Shown here piece by piece: positions 1-5,763 of a stretch of 6,553 nt of DNA; the stretch's first letter is position 1, and every line of letters begins with the position of its first letter. This stretch comes from Deltaproteobacteria bacterium (GTDB lineage: Bacteria > UBA10199 > JACPAL01 > JACOUP01), in NCBI GenBank assembly GCA_030649435.1, contig JAUSKE010000016.1, positions 1-6,553 of the forward strand, given 5' to 3'. Both the position numbers and the translations under genes were made by a program. The notes under the pieces were generated by a model that saw nothing but the letters and a program-made list of their open reading frames with translations, ran no database searches and was not told the origin of the DNA.

Positions 1-299
1 GATCCTTCTTTCAGTTGCCCGATCTCATTGTTGAGGTTGGCGAATGCCTTAGCGGCATTGTCAAGGCGCTGATCGAGATTTCGGCCCGAGTCGGCAAGGA
101 CTCTGGACTGATCCTGAAGACGATCGGAGAGCTGTTTGACAACCGATTCAAGACTCGATCGTACCTCCTGCCTGAGGCCATCCAGTTGTTGTTGTAGAAG
201 AAGAAGCGGACTTTCAGACCGACGGTTTCGTAACAAAAAAACAAGAGTGCCCGCCAACAAAAAGGCCCCGATCAACAGAAGTAAGTGGTTAAGAGTCAC
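1..299 (-). CDS. rmuC: RmuC-family DNA recombination protein, N-terminal part (cut by window edge)
   Basis: I read 99 codons leftward from a GTG at 299; the gene runs off the left edge. The product has a membrane-anchor segment at about residues 4-23 (leucine-rich, ending in R-N-R-R). A long charged coiled coil follows at about 35-99, with pieces such as LQQQLDGLRQEV and NNEIGQLKEG. This layout, an N-terminal anchor followed by a coiled coil of this wording, is typical of RmuC proteins. RmuC limits certain DNA rearrangements and carries a restriction-endonuclease-like domain further on, which lies outside the window. The start is inferred: no ATG is in frame upstream, and GTG 299 leaves a short N-terminus before the anchor. 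No clear Shine-Dalgarno site precedes it. The gene is divergent from the glutaredoxin gene, 59 bp away. Another coiled-coil membrane protein is possible because the catalytic domain is not visible. Confidence 0.75.
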   Translation of the reverse strand, partial: MTLNHLLLLIGAFLLAGTLVFLLRNRRSESPLLLLQQQLDGLRQEVRSSLESVVKQLSDRLQDQSRVLADSGRNLDQRLDNAAKAFANLNNEIGQLKEG

Positions 300-308
300 C
301 CTCAGGAT

Positions 309-335
309 CCTATAGAAGCAGTTGCTTGATTTCAA
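309..335 (-). promoter_or_regulatory. weak candidate sigma70 promoter for the rmuC-like gene
   Basis: On the minus strand TTGAAA (330-335) is followed after 15 bp by TATAGG (309-314), which ends 9 nt before the GTG start at 299. The spacer is shorter than the usual 17 bp, so this is weak. The -35 boxes of this site and of the glutaredoxin promoter interleave. If used, transcription would start at about 302, leaving a leader of about 3 nt. Confidence 0.25.
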
Positions 336-350
336 CGGAATAGTTATAGA
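322..350 (+). promoter_or_regulatory. candidate sigma70 promoter for the glutaredoxin gene
   Basis: TTGCTT (322-327) and TATAGA (345-350) are separated by 17 bp. The -10-like box ends only 8 nt before the ATG at 359, so transcription should start at about 357, giving an almost leaderless mRNA. This fits the lack of a Shine-Dalgarno sequence in front of this ATG. The call comes from motif and spacing only. Confidence 0.4.
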
Positions 351-358
351 CTGCTGGC

Positions 359-613
359 ATGAAGAAAGTAGCCATCTATACAACGCACTCTTGCCCCTAC
401 TGCCGAATGGCCAAGAGCCTACTCAAACGAAGAAACATCCCCTTCGAAGAAATTGATGTTTCGGATGATGAGCAATTTGAAACTCTCGTCGATCGAACCG
501 GTTTTAAAACAGTGCCCCAGATTTTCTTTGATTACGAACTGATCGGCGGTTATGAAGAGCTGTCGAAACTGGATGAGGCTGGAAAGCTAAAAAAGAAATT
601 AGGCGAAGTCTAA
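359..613 (+). CDS. grxC: glutaredoxin 3 (GrxC-type monomeric dithiol glutaredoxin)
   Basis: This is a complete 84-residue protein, the usual length for GrxC. Glutaredoxins reduce protein disulfides and glutathione mixed disulfides in the cytoplasm using glutathione. The dithiol active site CPYC lies at residues 12-15 after a beta strand (VAIYTT). The cis-proline motif TVP is at 51-53 and is followed by QIF. The glutathione-binding GGYEEL, a variant of the common GGxDDL, is at 63-68. The ATG at 359 is the only sensible start, because the fold begins directly after it. No Shine-Dalgarno site is visible, and a -10-like box lies 8 nt upstream. The last 15 bases overlap, tail to tail, the end of the leftward gene 599-1579. 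A functioning Grx implies glutathione or a similar low-molecular thiol in the host. Confidence 0.95.
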   Translation: MKKVAIYTTHSCPYCRMAKSLLKRRNIPFEEIDVSDDEQFETLVDRTGFKTVPQIFFDYELIGGYEELSKLDEAGKLKKKLGEV

Positions 614-1579
614 CTCGGAACTCCTCGAACCCAACGCCACCGCTTCTTCTAGAGAGGTCTCTTCGGTGGACTTCCCCCTCTCTCCATTGGGGGCAGCAAC
701 ACCTCGGGCCGTACGCCCCTTGGGTGGAGCACCCTTGTCGGACCCTCCTGTCCTAATTTGAGCCAATGTTTTTGGAGCAGGCCCGGCGTCTTGAAGAAGA
801 GTCCTGCCAGCCTTCGATTTGGAGTCGGTCAATAAGGCCAAGGTGACCACCGCAGAACGGGCATTCTCATGTTGGGTGACATGCGGGGCCTCACTCTCCG
901 AGCAACTGAGGATCGTACATTCTCCCCCCTCCCTTAATCCAGAAGAGGCCTCCGTGGTCGGCACTCCAGAACGCGCAACAACTTGCGTTGGTCGATGGGG
1001 TGAACGAGCCGTCCCAGTCCCTGCTGGCTGCCGTGAAGAGGCCATTTCTTGTGGAGAAGATTCCTCGGGAGAACCATGGGGAGTTTTTGGTTGACCCGCA
1101 ACAAATTTTCTCAAAGAGCCAAAGAGGGTTCCAAAAAGTCCTCGCGGCTCTGTCTGAGTCTTATGAACAGTGACAGGGGCAGTAGGAGCCGGTCTCGTCT
1201 CTGGAGCTTGAACCACATATCGAGGAAGTTCAGGATTGTTATTCAGTGCCTTGGGAGTGGAGCCACGATTCTGGATGAGGGCTGCCAGGCGAGTTTCTGC
1301 ATTAGTGTGATTCCTGGAAACAGAAGAACGACCGGCAACGCCACTATCTCGATTCGACCGCTCGGTCGCGATAAACTGATCGTACTCCGCTTGAACCCTT
1401 TCCCCTTCCTTTCTCTCCCGTTCGGCTGCTGGTGAAGAGGTGTCTAGACCGCTCTCCGGCGGAATAGAAAAGTCCGGCACCACAACAGGGGCCAGAGAAG
1501 CTACAAACTCTCCCCTGTTCCCTAAGTTCTGTTTAGGGGGTTCAATCTTCGGCTTTGGATCAGGAATTCTAGCACCCAT
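599..1579 (-). CDS. uncharacterised, probably disordered Pro/Ser/Thr/Gly/Arg-rich protein
   Basis: I do not recognise this 326-residue protein. It has no signal peptide and no long membrane segment. It is rich in P, S, T, G, A, R and E, with proline-patterned stretches (residues 6-16, 124-136) that suggest intrinsic disorder. Residues 50-73 are charged and could form a helix. A single amphipathic or hydrophobic patch at 147-161 (GLFGTLFGSLRKFVA) could bind a membrane or partner. A short hydrophobic stretch lies at 242-250. The only cysteines are at 221 and 226. The ATG at 1579 is supported by GGAGG at 1593-1597, though the 13-nt spacing is long, and by an in-frame TAA just upstream of that site. 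Support for coding is the long open frame and the ribosome site; homology is absent as far as I can tell. It lies downstream of nagZ on the same strand but 158 bp away, so it probably has its own promoter. Confidence 0.6.
   Translation of the reverse strand: MGARIPDPKPKIEPPKQNLGNRGEFVASLAPVVVPDFSIPPESGLDTSSPAAERERKEGERVQAEYDQFIATERSNRDSGVAGRSSVSRNHTNAETRLAALIQNRGSTPKALNNNPELPRYVVQAPETRPAPTAPVTVHKTQTEPRGLFGTLFGSLRKFVAGQPKTPHGSPEESSPQEMASSRQPAGTGTARSPHRPTQVVARSGVPTTEASSGLREGGECTILSCSESEAPHVTQHENARSAVVTLALLTDSKSKAGRTLLQDAGPAPKTLAQIRTGGSDKGAPPKGRTARGVAAPNGERGKSTEETSLEEAVALGSRSSELDFA
637..669. other. inverted repeat just after the glutaredoxin gene, possible transcript-end hairpin
   Basis: CCACCG (637-642) can pair with CGGTGG (664-669), and inside it AGAGA (651-655) pairs with TCTCT (658-662) around a 2-nt loop. 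There is an uneven internal loop of 8 nt against 1. It begins 24 nt after the glutaredoxin stop codon and lies inside the convergent gene. No T-run follows on either strand, so it is not a standard intrinsic terminator. It could protect a 3' end or be accidental. Confidence 0.25.
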
Positions 1580-1737
1580 AAATAAACCTATTCCTCCACC
1601 CCATTATTGAGCAATCCTCGTGCCAAAATGAGGCTTGGCGACAACATTTTAACTATAGGTAATCAATAGTTTTTATTTGAGCCGAAGAGCCCTGAACCTT
1701 TTTTAGGAACGGGGGCTGGGGAGTTTTGGCCTCAAAG
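1580..1737. other. non-coding spacer with nested inverted repeats (1676-1736)
   Basis: No gene is seen here. TTTGAG (1676-1681) pairs with CTCAAA (1731-1736), extended by CC (1682-1683) with GG (1728-1729) around a bulged C. Inside this, AGCCC (1688-1692) can pair with GGGCT (1713-1717), and CCT/AGG pairs at the centre. The structure lies directly after the far stop codon of nagZ (1738-1740), so it could end or stabilise that transcript, but no T-run follows on either strand. A separate small stem is GCCAA (1622-1626) with TTGGC (1635-1639). The A+T-rich stretch 1645-1680 has -10-like boxes on the minus strand (TAAAAT 1646-1651, TATAGT 1652-1657) but no convincing -35. It is the likeliest promoter zone for the gene ending at 599. 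Confidence 0.35.
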
Positions 1738-1887
1738 CTAGGGGTTCAGACCGAACCGCTTCTTCACCTTTTCGATGCGGGTCAGGGCTGCCTTCAGTTG
1801 GGCCTCGAAGACCCCGCCTTTTTCTAACGAGAGTTGACGACAGATGCTGTCATGAATCCGCGCTGCGGCATTCACATAACGACATCA
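1738..1887 (-). pseudogene. nagZ: in-frame C-terminal continuation of nagZ beyond the TGA
   Basis: After TGA (1885-1887), the same frame stays open for 48 codons to TAG (1738-1740). The tail begins CRYVNAAARIHDSICRQL and ends KVKKRFGLNP. In NagZ proteins the last barrel strand reads like (L/I)-(L/V/I)-C-(H/N), followed by a helix and a basic end of the type R-x-x-x-x-K-x-R-x-G-L. This tail fits directly, with the TGA standing where an aliphatic residue is expected. One base change from TTA (Leu) would produce it. The explanations are a recent nonsense mutation, a sequencing or assembly error, or translational recoding. The sequence alone cannot decide between them. Confidence 0.8.
1848..1884 (-). 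other. potential RNA hairpin immediately 3' of the nagZ TGA
   Basis: On the nagZ strand, starting at the first base after the TGA, TGTC (1881-1884) pairs with GACA (1848-1851). TGAAT (1870-1874) pairs with ATTCA (1853-1857), and CCGC (1865-1868) pairs with GCGG (1858-1861). The loop is AGC (1862-1864), with a bulged G, a bulged T and a 6-nt one-sided interior bulge. That gives 13 base pairs over 37 nt, with the loop 20 nt after the TGA. Bacterial selenocysteine insertion elements occupy this same place and size and have a G early in the loop. The hairpin may equally be chance within coding sequence. Confidence 0.3.
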
Positions 1888-2751
1888 GAGAAGATGATCC
1901 GTTCCTGCCTGTAATGCCAGCAAGGCGGCCTGACCGAGTGAGTAATGATTCGTAATCCCCTTCATCAATAGATCATCTGAAAAGATGATCCCCTTGAACT
2001 TCATCTGCTCTCTCAGGATCTTGGTGACAAACGGGAGCGAAAGAGAGGCCGGAAGTTGAGGGTCAATTTTGGGTAGGAGGAGATGGGCCGTCATCAGTCC
2101 ATGGATCCCCGCCCGAATCGCCCTCGCAAAGGGGACAAATTCAACCTTCTTCAACCTTTTCAAATCGTGGGAGAGTGTCGGCAATTCTTTATGCGAATCC
2201 CCCTGAGGACCGGCCACCGTACCGCCATGCCCCGGAAAATGTTTACCACAGGCCATCACCCCCTGGCTCTCTAACCCTTTGATAAAAAGAATCGCCGCTT
2301 TTGAAACAATCTCCGGGTCCTTCCCGAAGGATCGGTCCCCGATAACGGTATTGACAGAAGTCGTCAGGACATCCAGCACAGGGGCAAAGTTAAGATTAAA
2401 ACCGAGGGCTGAAAGATCACGCCCTATTTTCTTGGCATGATTCAGAATCACTTCCCCCTTTTTTGTCCGCTTCAATTCTTGCCCCAGTTCCTCCGCAGAG
2501 AGAAGATTGCCAAATCCGGTGCGCCAACGATTGACACGACCCCCCTCCTGATCGATGGCCACCCACAAATCTTTTCTTCCTGTCACCCGTTTTAAACTCC
2601 GGATCAGTTTTTGAATCTGCCGCCGATTTTCCATATTTCGTGAGAAAAAGATGACCCCACCCGGACGGGCTGTAGCCAGAAAACGTTCTTCCTCATGCAA
2701 TAGCGAAAGACCTTCCAGACCGACCATGATCAGATTCCCAACATCCAACAT
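1885..2751 (-). CDS. nagZ: beta-N-acetylhexosaminidase NagZ (GH3), interrupted by an in-frame TGA
   Basis: NagZ is a cytoplasmic family 3 glycosidase that removes GlcNAc from GlcNAc-1,6-anhydro-MurNAc-peptides during murein recycling. From the chosen ATG the open part has 288 residues. Visible family motifs are IDQEGGRV (66-73), FAPVLDV (122-128), IGDRSFG (137-143), KHFPGHG (170-176), the loop Asp/His pair of DSH (D185, H187), TAHLLLP (221-227) and FSDDLLMKG (257-265), whose aspartate pair contains the catalytic nucleophile. The start at 2751 is set by AGGAGG at 2759-2764, 7 nt away; an ATG 15 codons upstream lacks such a site. The frame stops at TGA 1885-1887 within the last barrel strand (AGTDHLL), while normal NagZ continues. 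A further 48 in-frame codons look like the missing tail. Whole length would be 337 positions, normal for NagZ. All catalytic residues precede the stop, but loss of strand 8 and helix 8 should harm the barrel. It follows the binding-protein gene by 84 nt on the same strand. Confidence 0.9.
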   Translation of the reverse strand: MLDVGNLIMVGLEGLSLLHEEERFLATARPGGVIFFSRNMENRRQIQKLIRSLKRVTGRKDLWVAIDQEGGRVNRWRTGFGNLLSAEELGQELKRTKKGEVILNHAKKIGRDLSALGFNLNFAPVLDVLTTSVNTVIGDRSFGKDPEIVSKAAILFIKGLESQGVMACGKHFPGHGGTVAGPQGDSHKELPTLSHDLKRLKKVEFVPFARAIRAGIHGLMTAHLLLPKIDPQLPASLSLPFVTKILREQMKFKGIIFSDDLLMKGITNHYSLGQAALLALQAGTDHLL

Positions 2752-2758
2752 CACTGAA

Positions 2759-2764
2759 CCTCCT
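2759..2764 (-). promoter_or_regulatory. Shine-Dalgarno site that sets the nagZ start
   Basis: AGGAGG on the minus strand lies 7 nt before the ATG at 2751. The upstream in-frame ATG at 2796 has no comparable site, and its extra 15 residues do not resemble the NagZ N-terminus, which normally begins close to the hydrophobic LIMVGLEG segment. A GTG directly before the ATG is a less likely start. Confidence 0.8.
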
Positions 2765-2835
2765 ACCCATTCTTTGGGCGACAAGACTGTTAGCATAATT
2801 GCGGCCCGAGGGAAAAGGATCTTTTTTTAGAAAAT

Positions 2836-4368
2836 TCACTTCTTGGTTGTCTGGACTAAACCCAAATAAGAAGCATCCGGACGAAGGGTGTACCCCTCGA
2901 TACCCTCGTGAAAGGCGACAACATTGTCCTCATACCAAAGACTCACCGCGGGGAGAGTGAGAGCCACTATTTTTTGGATCTTTGAATAAAGCTCTTTTCT
3001 TTTTTCCGGATCAAGCGTTTGGCGAGCCTCTGCTGTCAGACGATCCACCTCACCGCTTTTAAAAAACCCTCGATTGTCCCCCACTGGGGGAAATTGCGAA
3101 GAATGAAAAAGGGTGTAATAAATATCTGGCTCGACAACACCCGCCCAGTTCAGAGAATAAAGTTGGAAATTTCCCTGGGTGATCTCTTGAAAAAATCTCC
3201 CCCACTCGTACGACAAAACCTGCACCTCAATCCCAACACTCTCAAGATAGTTCGAGACCAGGTGTGCCACGCCGATTCGATCTCTCTTTGTGGATGTCTT
3301 ATAGGTGATCCGGAAACGAGACTGTGGGCCAAGTCCGTCTGGATCTGGGAAACCAGCCTCATCGAGCAAGAGTCGCGCCTTCTCCGGATTGTAAGGATAA
3401 GTGGTCACATCCGGTCTGTACGCCCGATGCAGTGGGGCCAAGAGGCCTGTTGCCGGACGGGCCATCCCGGCCAGGCGGTAGGTAATCACTGAGGGGACGT
3501 CGATCGCCATCGCGATCGCCTGACGAACTTTGAAATTCCCAAGATGGGGATCTCTCAGATTGAAACCCAAGTAATGATACGTAATGCCCGGCTCGCTCCG
3601 AACAGTCATCCCCGGGAGCTTTTTAAGATACGGGATCAGAGAAGGAGGGACCGCATTTTGGAGGATATCGATTCTTTTATTAACAAGCTCCAGAGTTCGC
3701 ACCGTGTCTTCTGGGATGATCTGAAAAATAAGATTGGGGATGATCGGTTTCTTGCCAAAATAAGATTCGTAACGGGCCAAGACAATCTTTTCCCCAGCCT
3801 GATAACGCACAAAACGGTAAGGCCCACTCCCCAGGATCCTCCCTCCAGAATCGGAAGGGAGAATGCCAACAGTCAAATAAGAAAGAAACGGGACAAACGG
3901 TTCCGTCAGGACAATCTCAAACGAATAAGGGCCCGTGATCCGTAATGAAGCAATTCTATCCCAAAGCGTCTGCCATGGAGAAGCCAAGCCACTCTCCCTC
4001 AATGATTCAAGGGTATAACGAACATCCTCACTCGTGAGCTCTCTCCCGTGGTGAAACAGGACCCCCGGTTTCAGAAAAAACTGGTATGTCTGGGGAGGCT
4101 TAAACTCGTAACTGGCCAAGAGATCAGGAACAAGGTTCAAATGATCGTCGTAGGTCATCAGACGACTATAGATCAGTTGATTGATTCTGGACGAAGGGGT
4201 ATCACTTGCCAGTCGAGGGTCAAAAGTTGTTGGCGGGTTTTCTATTCCCACCACCAGCTCGTCAGGCCGTGTCTCAAAATGCCCCGAACAGGCCGTCACG
4301 ACCAGAAAAAAGAGGGCAAAAAGCTTAGAAATATTGACAGGATGCCGTCGAAGAGTTAAAATTAGCAC
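2836..4368 (-). CDS. oligopeptide-type ABC transporter substrate-binding lipoprotein (SBP_bac_5, DppA/OppA/MppA-like)
   Basis: This 510-residue extracytoplasmic protein belongs to the peptide/nickel-binding family that delivers ligands to an ABC permease. Residues 1-27 form a lipoprotein signal: R7-R8, a hydrophobic core at about 15-24, and lipobox V-T-A-C with Cys27. Ser follows the Cys, so outer-membrane sorting is likely. Family wording seen: PDLLASYE (81-88), LTSEDVRYTLE (111-121), GSGPYRF (180-186), YLGFN (266-270), VRQAIAMAID (281-290), YNPEKARLLLDEAGF (326-340), LNWAGVVEPD (406-415) and LPAVSLWY (472-479). The GTG at 4368 is the first possible start, because an in-frame TAA lies six codons upstream, and it gives a sound signal peptide. 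No Shine-Dalgarno site is present. A promoter lies just upstream inside dacB. No permease or ATPase gene is in view, so the protein is an orphan here. Its neighbours suggest murein-peptide capture in the manner of MppA, but ligand identity is inferred from context only. Confidence 0.9.
   Translation of the reverse strand: MLILTLRRHPVNISKLFALFFLVVTACSGHFETRPDELVVGIENPPTTFDPRLASDTPSSRINQLIYSRLMTYDDHLNLVPDLLASYEFKPPQTYQFFLKPGVLFHHGRELTSEDVRYTLESLRESGLASPWQTLWDRIASLRITGPYSFEIVLTEPFVPFLSYLTVGILPSDSGGRILGSGPYRFVRYQAGEKIVLARYESYFGKKPIIPNLIFQIIPEDTVRTLELVNKRIDILQNAVPPSLIPYLKKLPGMTVRSEPGITYHYLGFNLRDPHLGNFKVRQAIAMAIDVPSVITYRLAGMARPATGLLAPLHRAYRPDVTTYPYNPEKARLLLDEAGFPDPDGLGPQSRFRITYKTSTKRDRIGVAHLVSNYLESVGIEVQVLSYEWGRFFQEITQGNFQLYSLNWAGVVEPDIYYTLFHSSQFPPVGDNRGFFKSGEVDRLTAEARQTLDPEKRKELYSKIQKIVALTLPAVSLWYEDNVVAFHEGIEGYTLRPDASYLGLVQTTKK
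4334..4362 (+). promoter_or_regulatory. strong sigma70-type promoter for dacB, inside the binding-protein gene
   Basis: TTGACA (4334-4339) is a perfect -35 hexamer. After exactly 17 bp comes TAAAAT (4357-4362), five of six matches to the -10 consensus. Transcription should begin at about A4369, only about 3 nt before the dacB GTG at 4372, so the mRNA would be leaderless or nearly so. The whole promoter overlaps the first codons of the leftward binding-protein gene and faces its promoter. Confidence 0.7.
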
Positions 4369-4371
4369 AAG

Positions 4372-5748
4372 GTGGCCAAAAAATTATTCGATTTTGTTGG
4401 GGGTGTCAATAAAATAGCCCTTGGGCGAGTGTTGTTGACTGTTTTCTGTCTTGTCTTTTTGATCACACCCTCCGTCGTCGCCTCTCCTTCTGATTCCCAG
4501 CAAAAACTAAAAGCCAACATTCAGAAAATTATTGCCACAAAACTGCGGCAAACCGATGTCTCTGTTCAGGTCGCTTCCATCGAGGGGAACAAAACCGACA
4601 TCCTGTTTGAACACAACCCCCACCTCCTCTTGAACCCCGCTTCGAACGTTAAATTAGTCACGTCCGGGGCAAGCCTTGCCCTTCTTGGGCCTGATCACAG
4701 TTTCCCAACCCGTTTCTATTCCGCTGAAGAACCGCAAAAAGGTTGGGTGGATCACCTTTGGATCAAAGGTTTCGGCGACCCTCTCCTGATCAATGAAGAG
4801 ATTTCAAAAATTGTGAATCACCTCGCGTTAGGGGGGTTACGTGGCGTTCAAAAGGGTATTTTTGTGGATACAGGTTTTTTTGACCGAAATTCAAAAATGA
4901 CTTATTTCTCTGAGGCAACAAATCGCCTTTACACCTTATTCACAGGGGCGCTCTCTTTTAATTTCAACCGCCGCGCCAAATGGATGGCGATGAAAAACAG
5001 TCGCCACCGTTCGCGTTTTGCGAAGCAGGAAGAAGCTTATGGTGATGAACCGGGGCTCGCGGAGCTCGGGTCTGAAAAGAGTTGGGATCCTGGCTTCGCG
5101 ACAGGACAAGCGTTCAAGGAGCAATTGAGCGCTGCTGGCATCCCTGTCGTTGGCTCGGTCCGCTTGGCCACTGTACCGGATACGGCCGTCCTTCTTTACG
5201 AACACCGCTCCCCACCACTTTCTGAGATTGTCCGAGCCTTGAATAAGTTTAGCAATAATTTTATTGCCGAACAACTTGTCAAAACCATGGGGGCCGTACA
5301 GTTTGGTCCTCCGGGCTCAACAACCAGTGGGATCAGGGTCATGGAGGACTACCTCTCCTCTCTTGGTATCCCCCCCAAAACCTACGCCCTTGAAAATGGC
5401 TCAGGCCTGTCGCTCGGCAACCGGCTTTCCGCGGCGCAGTTCGTTCAGGTCCTCTCCCAAGCGTATCGTGACCCACACTATGCCTCTTCCTACCTCTCTT
5501 CACTTTCTATTGCGGGCATCGATGGGACGATGAGGAGACGCTACAAATCTTCACCGCTCAGGAGCCAAGTTCTGGGCAAAACTGGGTCACTCGCCTACGT
5601 TCATTGTCTCTCTGGGTATCTTATTGCCAACGAACACCCTTTCGCCTTTTCCATTCTTGTTAACAATTATGATGGCTCGAGTGGGGCTATCCAACAGGCC
5701 GAAGAAAAAATCCTACGAGAGGTGAATAGTTATGGGCGATCACTTTAA
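4372..5748 (+). CDS. dacB: D-alanyl-D-alanine carboxypeptidase/endopeptidase, PBP4 family (peptidase S13)
   Basis: This is a periplasmic penicillin-binding enzyme that trims terminal D-Ala and cuts DD cross-links. It has 458 residues against about 477 for E. coli PBP4. Residues 1-38 are a signal peptide with basic residues K3, K4, K14 and R19, a hydrophobic core at about 20-33 and a cleavage site near VVA|S. The catalytic motifs are SxxK = S91-N-V-K94, SxN = S294-N-N296 within KFSNNFIAE, and KTG = K403-T-G405. Other family marks are GFGDPLL (133-139), GALSFNFN (192-199), GSGLS (343-347) and AFSILVNN (425-432). The start is GTG 4372. GTG and TTG codons from 4429 on would remove the basic n-region. 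No Shine-Dalgarno site is seen; the promoter ends 9 nt before the start. The binding-protein gene starts 3 bp away in the opposite direction, and the mltD-like gene follows after 15 bp. Confidence 0.95.
   Translation: MAKKLFDFVGGVNKIALGRVLLTVFCLVFLITPSVVASPSDSQQKLKANIQKIIATKLRQTDVSVQVASIEGNKTDILFEHNPHLLLNPASNVKLVTSGASLALLGPDHSFPTRFYSAEEPQKGWVDHLWIKGFGDPLLINEEISKIVNHLALGGLRGVQKGIFVDTGFFDRNSKMTYFSEATNRLYTLFTGALSFNFNRRAKWMAMKNSRHRSRFAKQEEAYGDEPGLAELGSEKSWDPGFATGQAFKEQLSAAGIPVVGSVRLATVPDTAVLLYEHRSPPLSEIVRALNKFSNNFIAEQLVKTMGAVQFGPPGSTTSGIRVMEDYLSSLGIPPKTYALENGSGLSLGNRLSAAQFVQVLSQAYRDPHYASSYLSSLSIAGIDGTMRRRYKSSPLRSQVLGKTGSLAYVHCLSGYLIANEHPFAFSILVNNYDGSSGAIQQAEEKILREVNSYGRSL
4381..4409 (-). promoter_or_regulatory. 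sigma70-type promoter for the binding-protein gene, inside dacB
   Basis: On the minus strand TTGACA (4404-4409) is followed after 17 bp by TAATTT (4381-4386), which keeps the key T-A at the front and the final T of the -10 box. The predicted start at about 4373-4374 leaves a leader of about 5-6 nt before GTG 4368. It overlaps the early dacB codons and points toward the dacB promoter. Both polymerases could not occupy the roughly 75-bp region together. Confidence 0.55.
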
Positions 5749-5763
5749 ACCTGGAGTCGTAAC

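Noticed and set aside
15..244. Short open frames in both directions (15-197 plus, 11-244 minus) near the left edge
   Set aside because: The minus-strand frame starting at GTG 299 gives a coherent anchor plus coiled coil of RmuC type, so these are other-frame shadows.
1049..1435. Plus-strand open frame of 128 codons, with others at 819-1094 and 988-1173
   Set aside because: They lie opposite the longer minus-strand frame 599-1579, have no good ribosome site and no recognisable protein character.
1885..1887. Alternative genetic code with TGA as a sense codon
   Set aside because: No other confident gene has an in-frame TGA, Trp is coded by TGG, and the binding-protein gene appears to end in TGA. 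One TGA in one gene does not support code change.
2749..2796. nagZ start at the upstream ATG 2796
   Set aside because: AGGAGG sits 7 nt before ATG 2751, and the 15 extra residues are unlike NagZ.
2797..2835. Possible terminator between the binding-protein gene and nagZ (short A/T-rich pairing AAAAG/CTTTT)
   Set aside because: The stem is only 5 weak pairs, and no U-run follows on the transcribed strand. Cotranscription remains likelier.
3512..3519. GCGATCGC palindrome resembling the cyanobacterial HIP1 octamer
   Set aside because: A single copy, explained by Ala-Ile-Ala codons in the binding-protein gene.
3019..3945. Plus-strand open frames opposite the binding-protein gene (3019-3492, 3544-3945)
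   Set aside because: They are antisense to a gene with clear family motifs throughout; their products resemble nothing.
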